A DNA stretch of 34,695 bases, from positions 20,210 to 54,904 of the forward strand of contig DIHE01000146.1 of assembly GCA_002420005.1 (NCBI GenBank). The letters are read 5' to 3'. Origin of the DNA: Holophagales bacterium UBA5704. GTDB lineage: Bacteria > Acidobacteriota > Thermoanaerobaculia > Multivoradales > UBA5704. The notes under the pieces are model-generated. The model did not search any database. It was not told where the DNA came from and saw only the letters and a list, made by a program, of their open reading frames with translations. A program made the translations under genes and the position numbers. Shown here piece by piece: positions 1-6,476 of the stretch (positions are counted from its first letter, which is position 1; each line of letters opens with the position of its first letter).

Positions 1-21
1 CTCTCCCGCTGCGCGGGGGAG
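1..21. repeat. GC-rich hairpin at left edge
   Basis: A 9-bp stem (CTCTCCCGC with GCGGGGGAG, one T-G pair) closes on a TGC loop just upstream of the KdpD-like gene. It may be the terminator of a gene lying left of the window, or one of the CTCTCCC/GGGGAG-type intergenic repeats, since related hairpins occur near 8875 and 10314. No T-tract follows, so intrinsic termination is not certain. Confidence 0.4.
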
Positions 22-42
22 GGTCGGGGAGGGGGCGGTCCC

Positions 43-1980
43 GTGACCCCGGACCGGCCCGATCCCGACGCCCTGCTCGCCCTTGCCCGCGAGGAGGAGG
101 AGCGCGCGCAGCGCGGCCGGCTCAAGGTGTTTTTCGGCGCGGTGGCCGGCGTGGGCAAGACCTTCGCGATGCTGGAGAGCGCCCGGGAGCTGCAGCGCCG
201 GGGGATCGACGTCGTCGTCGGCTGGATCGAGACCCATGGCCGGCAAGAGACCGAGGCCCTGCTCACCGGTCTGCCGATTCTCGCGCCGCGCACGGTGGAG
301 CACCGCGGCATCACGCTCCGCGACTTCGACCTCGACGGGGCCCTGGCCCGGCGTCCCGCGGTGATCCTGGTTGACGAATGGGCGCACACCAATGCGCCGG
401 GCGCGCGCCATGCCAAACGCTGGCAGGACATCGAGGAGCTGCTGGCGGCGGGGATCGACGTCCACACCGCGATGAACGTGCAGCACCTGGAGAGCTTGAA
501 CGACCTCGTCGGCAAGATCACCGGCGTGGTGGTCCGCGAGACCGTTCCCGACTCGGCGTTCGAGCGGGCGGACCAGGTGGAGCTGGTAGACCTGCCGGCC
601 GAGGAGCTGATCAAGCGGCTCGAAGAGGGCAAGGTCTACGTGCCGGACCAGGCGGCGCGCGCCGTGCAGCAGTTCTTCCGGCCGGGCAACCTGATCGCGC
701 TGCGCGAGTTGGCGCTGCGCAAGACCGCCGAGCGGGTGGATGCGCAGATGGAGCGCTACCGGCAGCTCCACGGCATCGCCGCCACCTGGCCGGTCGCCGA
801 GCGCCTCCTCCTCGCGGTCAGCTCCGGACCCCGCTCGGCCCGGCTGGTGCGCGCCGCCCGCGGGCTCGCCGCGCAGCTCCGGGCGCCCTGGCTGGTGGTC
901 TACGTCGAGACCCCGGCCGAGGCCCGGCTGCCGGAGGAGCAGAGACGCCGGGTCTGGGAGACCTTGCGGCTCGCCGAGAAGCTCGGCGCCGAGACCGCGG
1001 TGCTCACCGGCCAGCGCCCGGCCGAGGAGATCCTGCGCTACGCCCGGCGCCGCAACGTCTCGAAGATCGTGGTCGGCAAGCCGGCGCACCCGCGGTGGAA
1101 GGACTTCGTCTTCGGCTCGGTGCGCGACGAGCTGGAGCGCGGCAGCGACGAGATCGACGTCTACGTCATCTCCGGCGAGAGCCACGACGGCGGTTTTTCC
1201 GCCCCGCCGCCGCTCCCCGGCCCCACCTCGCCGCTGCGCGCCTATCTTGCGAGCGCCGCGATCGTGGCCCTCTCCTGCGGCGTCGGCGCGCTGCTGTTCG
1301 GGCGGGTGGAACCGACCAACCTGGCGATGGTCTTCCTCCTCGGCATCGTCCTCGCCGCCGCCCGGCTCGGCCGCGGCCCGTCGATCCTCGCGGTCGTCCT
1401 CTCCGTCGCGGCCTTCGACTTTTTCTTCGTCCACCCGTACCTGACCTTCACCGTCACCGACTCGGAATACCTGATCACCTTCGGCGTCCTCCTGGTGACC
1501 GGCCTGGTGATCTCGACGCTCACCCAGCGCCTGCGGCAGCAGGCCGACGTGGCGCGCGACCGCGAGGCGCGCACCGCCGCGCTCTATGCGATGAGCCGCG
1601 ACCTCGCCGCGGCGGCCGACGAGGACGCGGTGCTGCGGGCCGCGGCCCGTCACGTGAAGGAGATCTTTCTGAGCCAGGTCCTCCTGCTCCTCCCGGACTC
1701 CGAGGGCCACCTCACCGAGCGCGCCGCGGAGAGCGTCACCTACCTCTTCGACACCCGCGAGCAGGCGGTCGCCCAATGGGTCTTCGACCACGGCCGGCCC
1801 GCCGGCAAGACGACCGACACCCTCCCGGCCGCCAAGGGTCTCTACCTGCCGCTCCACACCTCGCGCGGCCTCGTCGGCGTCCTCGGCGTCCACCCCACGG
1901 ACCTGCAGCTCCTGGCGGCCCCGGATCGGATGCACCTGCTGGAGGCCTTTGCGAACCAGATTGCGCTGGCGGTGGAGTGA
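43..1980 (+). CDS. kdpD: KdpD-like sensor protein lacking the kinase domain
   Basis: This protein resembles the sensory part of KdpD, the inner-membrane sensor that controls the KdpFABC potassium pump. Residues about 20-230 form the KdpD N-terminal domain, with Walker A GAVAGVGKT (32-40) and a DEWAHTNAPGARH segment corresponding to the usual DELAHTNAPGSRH. A universal-stress-protein fold follows at about 250-375, then a DUF4118 membrane block of about four helices (about 400-500), and a GAF-like domain runs to the end. It has 645 residues against about 890 in E. coli and stops at the GAF domain, so the HisKA and HATPase regions are absent. No kinase domain follows in any nearby frame: the next gene is an unrelated membrane protein. 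The start is GTG with purine-rich sequence upstream. It may act as a kinase-free regulator or work with a separate kinase. kdpFABC would be expected to the left but is outside the window. Confidence 0.9.
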   Translation: MTPDRPDPDALLALAREEEERAQRGRLKVFFGAVAGVGKTFAMLESARELQRRGIDVVVGWIETHGRQETEALLTGLPILAPRTVEHRGITLRDFDLDGALARRPAVILVDEWAHTNAPGARHAKRWQDIEELLAAGIDVHTAMNVQHLESLNDLVGKITGVVVRETVPDSAFERADQVELVDLPAEELIKRLEEGKVYVPDQAARAVQQFFRPGNLIALRELALRKTAERVDAQMERYRQLHGIAATWPVAERLLLAVSSGPRSARLVRAARGLAAQLRAPWLVVYVETPAEARLPEEQRRRVWETLRLAEKLGAETAVLTGQRPAEEILRYARRRNVSKIVVGKPAHPRWKDFVFGSVRDELERGSDEIDVYVISGESHDGGFSAPPPLPGPTSPLRAYLASAAIVALSCGVGALLFGRVEPTNLAMVFLLGIVLAAARLGRGPSILAVVLSVAAFDFFFVHPYLTFTVTDSEYLITFGVLLVTGLVISTLTQRLRQQADVARDREARTAALYAMSRDLAAAADEDAVLRAAARHVKEIFLSQVLLLLPDSEGHLTERAAESVTYLFDTREQAVAQWVFDHGRPAGKTTDTLPAAKGLYLPLHTSRGLVGVLGVHPTDLQLLAAPDRMHLLEAFANQIALAVE

Positions 1981-2003
1981 GGGGGGACGGGATTCGACGC
2001 ATA

Positions 2004-2696
2004 ATGCCCCGCATGGGCATCCTCCTCGCCGCGGTCATCGTCCTCGGGCTCGCCGTGGACCGGCAGCTCCCCGGCTGGGGGCAAGGGGCCGTCAATGCCG
2101 CCGTCTGGCTCGTCTTCGCCGCCGTGTGGCACCGCCACCCGCCCGCGGAGCGCGCCACCCTGCTGGCCTGTCTCGTCTTTGCCACGGCGGGCGAGGTGTT
2201 CCTCTCGCTCGTCTGGGGGCTCTACGAGTACCGCCTCGGCAACCTCCCATGGTTCGTGCCGCCCGGCCACGTGCTGCTCTTCGTCCTCGGCGTCCGCCTC
2301 GCCCCGCGCCTGCCCCGGAACGCGGAATGGTGGATCGCGGCGCTCGCCCTGCCGCTGGTGGGAGCCTTCGCCTGGACCGGGCACGACACGTTCGGTCCCC
2401 TGCTCTACGCCCTGTTTCTCACCTGCATGGCCCTCTCGCCGTCGCGCCGGCTGTACGCGACGATGTTCGCGCTCTCCCTCGCCATGGAGCTCTACGGCAC
2501 CTGGCTGGGCAATTGGCGCTGGTCGGCCACGGTGCCCTGGCTGGGCCTCACCACGACCAACCCGCCGCTCGCGGCCGGCGCCTTCTACTGCGTGCTGGAC
2601 CTGCTGGTGGTGTCGACGGCCGCCCGGTGGTTCAGGCTTCGCTTGGCGCCACCTTCGCTTCCTCGCCGGGCATCAACTTCTATTTCAGCAGGTTGA
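2004..2696 (+). CDS. Uncharacterised multi-pass membrane protein
   Basis: I do not recognise this 230-residue protein. It is strongly hydrophobic, with about seven or eight likely membrane helices (for example residues 5-18, 30-43, 50-71, 86-100, 110-124, 130-145, 150-165 and 188-207). Charged and aromatic loops include GLYEYRLGN and YGTWLGNWRW. The ATG at 2004 lies 23 bases after the KdpD-like stop, so the two may be co-transcribed. A second ATG at 2013 is also possible, and neither has a strong ribosome binding site. The arginine- and serine-rich tail (after about residue 210) runs into the 3' end of the convergent hicA gene, overlapping it by 17 bases, so the natural C-terminus may have been altered when the toxin-antitoxin pair arrived. 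Confidence 0.65.
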   Translation: MPRMGILLAAVIVLGLAVDRQLPGWGQGAVNAAVWLVFAAVWHRHPPAERATLLACLVFATAGEVFLSLVWGLYEYRLGNLPWFVPPGHVLLFVLGVRLAPRLPRNAEWWIAALALPLVGAFAWTGHDTFGPLLYALFLTCMALSPSRRLYATMFALSLAMELYGTWLGNWRWSATVPWLGLTTTNPPLAAGAFYCVLDLLVVSTAARWFRLRLAPPSLPRRASTSISAG

Positions 2697-2853
2697 TGAT
2701 ATGACGAGCCAGGTGCTCCTTGATTTCTCGATGGCGCGGGATCGGCTGGGAGATTCCGGTGGCCGGATTGCGGTACCAGTCGTGCTTCCCGCCATGGCGC
2801 ACCAGAACGCAGCCCATGCCCTGAATCGTCTTGATCAGGTCCGCTCTCTTCAC
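2680..2853 (-). CDS. hicA: HicA-family mRNA interferase toxin
   Basis: This 57-residue protein starts with GTG and has the HicA double-stranded-RNA-binding fold pattern. It begins MKRADLIKTIQ, then has a G-x-x-x-V-R-H-G-G-K-H-D-W-Y segment whose second histidine (GGKH) matches the catalytic histidine of HicA, and ends with an IPRHREIKEHLARHII helix region typical of the family. HicA toxins cleave mRNA and are held inactive by HicB. The gene overlaps the upstream hicB stop by four bases (GTGA), so translation is probably coupled. Antitoxin-first order is common in this family, although the classic E. coli order is hicA first. It was found by translating the reverse strand by eye, because it is too short for most gene callers. 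Confidence 0.85.
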   Translation of the reverse strand: MKRADLIKTIQGMGCVLVRHGGKHDWYRNPATGISQPIPRHREIKEHLARHIINLLK

Positions 2854-3041
2854 GAGACCTTCAGCTCTCTCACCCTGCGAATTCCCGGGATCTCGCCGCT
2901 GGTGAGATCTTCATGCAAATCTCTGAGATGTGCCTCGAGATCGTCCAGGCTTTCCCCCTGCGTCCAGTAGTCCGGGTACTCCTGGAGGTACCCGAGCCAG
3001 CCCCCCTCCTCTTCCCAGTACACGATATTGACCCTTTGCAT
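2850..3041 (-). CDS. hicB: Short HicB-family antitoxin
   Basis: This 63-residue protein has the N-terminal RNase H-like fold of HicB antitoxins: a VNIVYWEEEGGWLGYLQEYP strand pair, then TQGESLDDLEAHLRDLHEDL. It should bind and neutralise the neighbouring HicA. The ATG at 3041 is set by a strong GGAGG seven bases upstream on the reverse strand. Many HicB proteins carry a C-terminal helix-turn-helix or ribbon-helix-helix DNA-binding domain. None is present here, because the protein ends soon after the fold core, so classic autorepression by HicB is doubtful. The 44-base gap to the preceding gene must hold any dedicated promoter, and no clear -35/-10 pair was seen in it. Confidence 0.87.
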   Translation of the reverse strand: MQRVNIVYWEEEGGWLGYLQEYPDYWTQGESLDDLEAHLRDLHEDLTSGEIPGIRRVRELKVS

Positions 3042-3085
3042 GGAAAGACCTCCGGAGCTCTCAGCGAGATCCAAGGATAGCAGAA

Positions 3086-3619
3086 TCACCGGGTCCGGCG
3101 GCGCGGCTGCCCCGGCTCGGCCGAGCCTTCGGGTTTCTTGCGGCGCCTCTCCACCCGGTCCCGCTTCTTCTCCTGCTTCGTCTTCTTGACCTTCTTCGGC
3201 GGGCGCGGCGGACGCGGGATGGGTGGCGGGGCCCAGGGGGGACGGGGGGTGCGGAGGGCTTCGGCGAGGGTGGTCGTGGTGAAACGGTGGACGGCGTCCT
3301 CGACGTGGACGGTCCAGCCGTCTCCGTCCGCGGTGAGGCGCGGGGCGGAGCTTTCTCCTCGCAGGAGGACCAGGGCGCAGCCACGGAAGTGCTCGCGCAG
3401 GAGGTCCTTGAGGACCGGGTCCCCCTTGAGCGGCTTGACGGCGACGGCGCGCCCCCCGCCGGCTGCGACGGCGCGGAGGGTACCCAGGGCGGCGGCGGTT
3501 TCCAGGTCTCCGGGGATGGTGGGTGGCGGCGCGAGGTCCAGCCAGCCGAGGCGCAGGCCCAGGGCTCGCGCGGCTTCGATCAACGAGGTGAAATGCGCGG
3601 GGCTTTCCGCGACGCGCAA
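3086..3619 (-). CDS. Unknown protein with a basic, proline-rich tail
   Basis: I do not recognise this protein (177 residues from the TTG at 3619). Its first 125 or so residues look folded, mixing alpha and beta, with runs such as LRAVAAGGGRAVAVKPLKGD and CALVLLRGE. The last 50 are proline- then lysine/arginine-rich (PRPPRPPKKVKKTKQEKK), suggesting nucleic-acid or acidic-surface binding. It follows namZ by 14 bases and is probably co-transcribed with it. A GGAGG (3645-3649, reverse strand) does not fit the TTG start. It sits seven bases before an in-frame CTG at 3637 that overlaps the namZ stop as CTGA, so the true protein may be six residues longer. No signal peptide is seen. Codon use matches the neighbouring genes. 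Confidence 0.65.
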   Translation of the reverse strand: MRVAESPAHFTSLIEAARALGLRLGWLDLAPPPTIPGDLETAAALGTLRAVAAGGGRAVAVKPLKGDPVLKDLLREHFRGCALVLLRGESSAPRLTADGDGWTVHVEDAVHRFTTTTLAEALRTPRPPWAPPPIPRPPRPPKKVKKTKQEKKRDRVERRRKKPEGSAEPGQPRRRTR

Positions 3620-3633
3620 CAGGTGCGGCAGGC

Positions 3634-4827
3634 TCAGGGGGTGACCTCCGGATACAGCAGGACGTCGCTCCGCTCTTCGCGGAAGCGCGCTTCATCTTGG
3701 GACCAGGTGGCGATCCAGTCGGCCAGGCCGTCGCCGCTCTCCAACGCCAGCCGCGCCTCCGGTCCACCGGTCAGCAGGTCGATCGCCGGCCGGTCGGAGA
3801 CGAACTCGTACGGGGCGACGCGCCAGGCGAAGAGGTCCGGCGCGACGCGCCGCACGCCATCCAGCAGCTCCACGCCGGTGCGGTAGGAACGGAAGCTCTC
3901 GGCATCCGCCACCAGCAGCTCGACGCCGCCGCAATGGGTGCCGCGGTGCTTTTGGAACTGCGGCCGGAAATAGGTCGGCAGGAAGGCGGCGCCGGGCAGG
4001 GCGCGGGCGTTCAGCGCGTCGGCCAGGGCCACCGGATCGAGGCCGGGGGCGCCGGTGAGCTGGAACGGCCGCGTCGTGCCCCGCCCTTCGGAAAGCTCGG
4101 TCGCCTCGACCAGGCAGCCGCCGGGATAGACCAGCGCGGTCAGGAGCGTCGGCATGTTCGGCGACGGCGCCACCCAGGGCAGGCCGGTCGACTCCCAGGA
4201 CTGATCGCGCGTCCAGCCCTCCAGCGGCCAGACCTCCCAGCCCGGCCCCCAGCCGCGGCGGCGGGCTTCGAGGCGCACCAGCTCGCCCAGGGTCAGGCCG
4301 TGGCGCACCGGCAGGTGGAAGGCGCCGACGAACGACTCGTAGCCGGGCCGCGGCAGGTTGCCTTCGACCTTCACGCCGCCGAGCGGATTCGGCCGGTCGA
4401 GCACCCACACCTCGCAGCCCGCGGCGAGCGCCGCTTCGGCGGCCCAGACGGCGGTGGCGGCATAGGTGTAGTAGCGCGAGCCCACGTCCTGCAGGTCGAT
4501 GAGCAGGAGATCGAGACCGCCGAACGCCTCCGGGCTCGGCCGCAGGGAGGCCTCGTCATCGCCGTAGAGCGAGACGATCGGCGCGCCGGTCCAGGGATCG
4601 AGACCGGCGGCGGCGGCCACCATGTCCTGCTCGATGCCGTAAAAGCCATGCTCCGGGCCGAACAGCGCCGCAGGCGGGCCGGCCGGGCCGGCGGCGAGGG
4701 CACGGTGGATGGGCCGCACGGTGCGGCGGTCGCCGGTCACCGAGGCGCCGTGCGCCAGAACGCCGTAGCGCCGGCCCACGAGGCGCGCGGGATCGGCGAG
4801 GAGACGGTCGAGGCCGGTGCGCGTCAT
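3634..4827 (-). CDS. namZ: NamZ-type exo-beta-N-acetylmuramidase (DUF1343, GH171)
   Basis: This 397-residue protein matches the DUF1343 family, whose characterised members (NamZ) remove N-acetylmuramic acid from the non-reducing ends of peptidoglycan fragments during cell-wall recycling. Visible signatures are GPEHGF (57-62), LIDLQDVGSRYYTY (109-122), DRPNPLGG, FVGAFHLPVRHGLT, PSPNMPT and TELSEGRGTTRPF, in the usual order. The glutamate in GPEHGF is the residue generally proposed to act in catalysis. No signal peptide is visible, so action on imported muropeptides in the cytoplasm is more likely than on the wall itself. The ATG overlaps the moaC stop (ATGA), so it is translationally coupled to a molybdenum-cofactor gene with no obvious shared pathway. 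Confidence 0.92.
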   Translation of the reverse strand: MTRTGLDRLLADPARLVGRRYGVLAHGASVTGDRRTVRPIHRALAAGPAGPPAALFGPEHGFYGIEQDMVAAAAGLDPWTGAPIVSLYGDDEASLRPSPEAFGGLDLLLIDLQDVGSRYYTYAATAVWAAEAALAAGCEVWVLDRPNPLGGVKVEGNLPRPGYESFVGAFHLPVRHGLTLGELVRLEARRRGWGPGWEVWPLEGWTRDQSWESTGLPWVAPSPNMPTLLTALVYPGGCLVEATELSEGRGTTRPFQLTGAPGLDPVALADALNARALPGAAFLPTYFRPQFQKHRGTHCGGVELLVADAESFRSYRTGVELLDGVRRVAPDLFAWRVAPYEFVSDRPAIDLLTGGPEARLALESGDGLADWIATWSQDEARFREERSDVLLYPEVTP

Positions 4828-5297
4828 GTCCGTTGATACTCCCCGCTGCGCCCGCCGCTCTTGGTTTCCAGGCGCAGGTCGGTGATCACCACACCCTTTT
4901 CCACCGCCTTGACCATGTCGTAGAGCGCGAGTGCCGCGGTCGAGCAGGCGGTCAGTGCTTCCATTTCGGCTCCGGTGCGCGCGGTGACCACGATGCGGCT
5001 GCGGATCTCGACGCCTTCGGGGAGCGGATGCAGCTCCACCTCGACCTGGTCGAGCGGCAAGGGATGCGCCAGCGGGATCAGCTCGGAGGTCCGCTTCGCC
5101 CCCTGGATGCCGGCCAGCCGGGCGACGGCGAAGGCGTCCCCTTTGGGGAGCTGCGTCAGACGGCCGATCGTCTCCGGCGCGAGCAGGACGCGGCAGGAGG
5201 CTTCGGCGACGCGGCGGGTCACCGGTTTGTCGGAGACGTCCACCATGTGGGCGCCGCCTTGGGCATCGAGATGACTGAACGGGGTCTGCGGGCTCAT
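4824..5297 (-). CDS. moaC: Cyclic pyranopterin monophosphate synthase MoaC
   Basis: MoaC acts after MoaA in the first stage of molybdenum-cofactor synthesis, turning the 3',8-cyclo-GTP intermediate into cyclic pyranopterin monophosphate. The 157-residue length is typical. Hallmarks are GAHMVDVSDKPVTRR near the N-terminus, the KGD segment holding the lysine equivalent to E. coli K51, GIQGAKRTSELIPLAHPL, MEALTACSTAALALYDMVKA with the second catalytic lysine, and KSGGRSG near the end. The usual cysteine in LIPLCHPL is alanine here. No other Mo-cofactor gene lies in the window. It is first in an operon with namZ, and its start lies only 33 bases from the divergent glycosyltransferase start, so its promoter must be very short or overlap coding sequence. 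Confidence 0.96.
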   Translation of the reverse strand: MSPQTPFSHLDAQGGAHMVDVSDKPVTRRVAEASCRVLLAPETIGRLTQLPKGDAFAVARLAGIQGAKRTSELIPLAHPLPLDQVEVELHPLPEGVEIRSRIVVTARTGAEMEALTACSTAALALYDMVKAVEKGVVITDLRLETKSGGRSGEYQRT

Positions 5298-5330
5298 GAT
5301 CGGCGGTTCTCCCGGTCTCCGGAGCCCGCT

Positions 5331-6017
5331 ATGCTAGCACTCCCCATGCGCCTGGCCATCGTCATCCCGACGCTGAACGAAGAGGCCGCCCTGCGGCTCC
5401 TGCTCCCCGCCGCGCTCGCCGCCGCCGACGAGGTCGTGGTGTCGGATGGCGGCAGCCGCGACGGAACGTGCGAGGTGGCGCGCTCCCTGGGGGCGCGGGT
5501 GGTCGTCGGCCCGCCCGGCCGCGGCGGCCAGCTCACCCGCGGCGCCGAAGCCACCACGGCCCCACTGCTGCTGTTCCTCCACGCCGACACCCGGCTGCCG
5601 GCGGACGCCGCGGAGCGCGTCCGCGAGGCCATCGCCGGCGGCGCGGTGGGAGGCGGCTTTCTGGTGCGATTCGACGTGCAACGGTCGGTCCTGCGTCTGG
5701 GAGAGTGGTTGATCAATGCGCGCACCCGCCTGACCCGTTGGCCGCTGGGGGATCAGGCGCAGTTCGTCACCCGCGAGGCGTTCCGCGCGCTCGGTGGTTA
5801 CCGCGACTGGCCGATTCTGGAAGATCTGGATTTCGCCCGCCGGCTGCGGCGATGTGGACGCACCGTGCTGATCGCCTCGCCGGTGACCACCGCGGCACGG
5901 CGTTTCGAGCAACAAGGCGTCGTCCGCACGATCGCGACGAACTGGATGATCTGGGCACTCTATCTGTGTGGAATGTCGCCGCACCGGCTGGCGCGGCTTT
6001 ACAAACAGATCCGGTGA
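5331..6017 (+). CDS. TIGR04283-like family 2 glycosyltransferase
   Basis: This is a GT-A fold transferase. It opens with the IVIPTLNEE strand, has an SDGGSRDGT nucleotide-sugar segment, then GRGGQLTRGAEAT and LLFLHADTRLP (the HADT serving as the metal-binding acidic motif), and later PILEDLDFARRLRR. These features match TIGR04283, the rSAM/selenodomain-associated transferase 2 group, whose substrates are unknown. A GGAG six bases upstream supports the ATG at 5331 (228 residues). Most homologues would be called from the ATG at 5346, giving 223 residues. A hydrophobic segment near the C-terminus (TNWMIWALYLCGM) could anchor it at the membrane. It stands alone and divergent from moaC. Its stop codon lies inside a perfect palindrome. 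Confidence 0.88.
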   Translation: MLALPMRLAIVIPTLNEEAALRLLLPAALAAADEVVVSDGGSRDGTCEVARSLGARVVVGPPGRGGQLTRGAEATTAPLLLFLHADTRLPADAAERVREAIAGGAVGGGFLVRFDVQRSVLRLGEWLINARTRLTRWPLGDQAQFVTREAFRALGGYRDWPILEDLDFARRLRRCGRTVLIASPVTTAARRFEQQGVVRTIATNWMIWALYLCGMSPHRLARLYKQIR

Positions 6018-6041
6018 GCCCTCACCCCGGGGTGAGGGCTC
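6016..6041. terminator. Perfect 26-bp palindrome between convergent genes
   Basis: Arms GAGCCCTCACCCC and GGGGTGAGGGCTC abut with no spacer. The palindrome overlaps the stop codon of the glycosyltransferase and faces the 3' end of the HU gene, so it may terminate both transcripts. There is no T-run on either side, which leaves a protein-binding or repeat-element origin open. Confidence 0.5.
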
Positions 6042-6070
6042 GCCCGGTGGGGAGCGGCGAGCTCCGTTTC

Positions 6071-6373
6071 CTACTTCTTGCCGCCCCGCTTCTTCGCGTT
6101 GATCGCTTCTTTGAGATCCTTGCCGATCTTGAAGCGCACGCCCTTGCTCGCCTTGATGGTGATCGACGCGCCGGTCGCGGGGTTGCGCCCCTTGCGGGCC
6201 TCGCGCTGCGTCACCGAGAAACTGCCGAAGCCCGGAATCTTGGCGATCTCACCGGCCTTCAAAGTACCAACAATCGCGCCGAAGAGCGCCTCGAACGCCG
6301 CGGTCGCCTGCTTGCGGGTGATGCCCTCCACCGATTCCGCGATGCTATTCACCAGGTCAGCCTTGCCAGCCAT
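6071..6373 (-). CDS. hup: HU-family DNA-binding protein
   Basis: This is a histone-like nucleoid protein of 100 residues that bends and compacts DNA as a dimer. The sequence shows the N-terminal helical dimerisation part (ADLVNSIAESVEGITRKQA), the IPGFGSFSV turn, then REARKGRNPATG, the arm that inserts its proline into the minor groove. It ends KDLKEAINAKKRGGKK, a slightly longer basic tail than E. coli HU. The start is preceded by a strong GGAGGAGAGGAG ribosome binding site, and a near-consensus promoter lies about 50 bases upstream. High, constitutive expression is therefore likely. It is monocistronic, convergent with the glycosyltransferase. Confidence 0.96.
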   Translation of the reverse strand: MAGKADLVNSIAESVEGITRKQATAAFEALFGAIVGTLKAGEIAKIPGFGSFSVTQREARKGRNPATGASITIKASKGVRFKIGKDLKEAINAKKRGGKK

Positions 6374-6424
6374 CTCCTCTCCTCCATGAGTTCGTCTTTT
6401 TTGTGCGAAAGTGACCGCCAGAAA

Positions 6425-6453
6425 CGATATGGCAACAACGCCGGCCTGTCAAT
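6425..6453 (-). promoter_or_regulatory. Sigma-70 promoter of the HU gene
   Basis: On the reverse strand TTGACA (6448-6453) is followed after exactly 17 bases by TATCGT (6425-6430). This sits about 50 bases before the HU start codon, correct for a short leader containing the strong ribosome binding site. Confidence 0.75.
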
Positions 6454-6476
6454 GGGTGGCGAGCCCCGCGAGCCCT

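Noticed and set aside
378..2003. Long plus-strand open frame ahead of the membrane-protein gene
   Set aside because: It is the other-frame shadow of the KdpD-like gene. Only the part from 2004 has real protein character.
6374..6476. Possible small gene between HU and rsmB
   Set aside because: The stretch is explained by the HU promoter and leader, with no start plus ribosome binding site.
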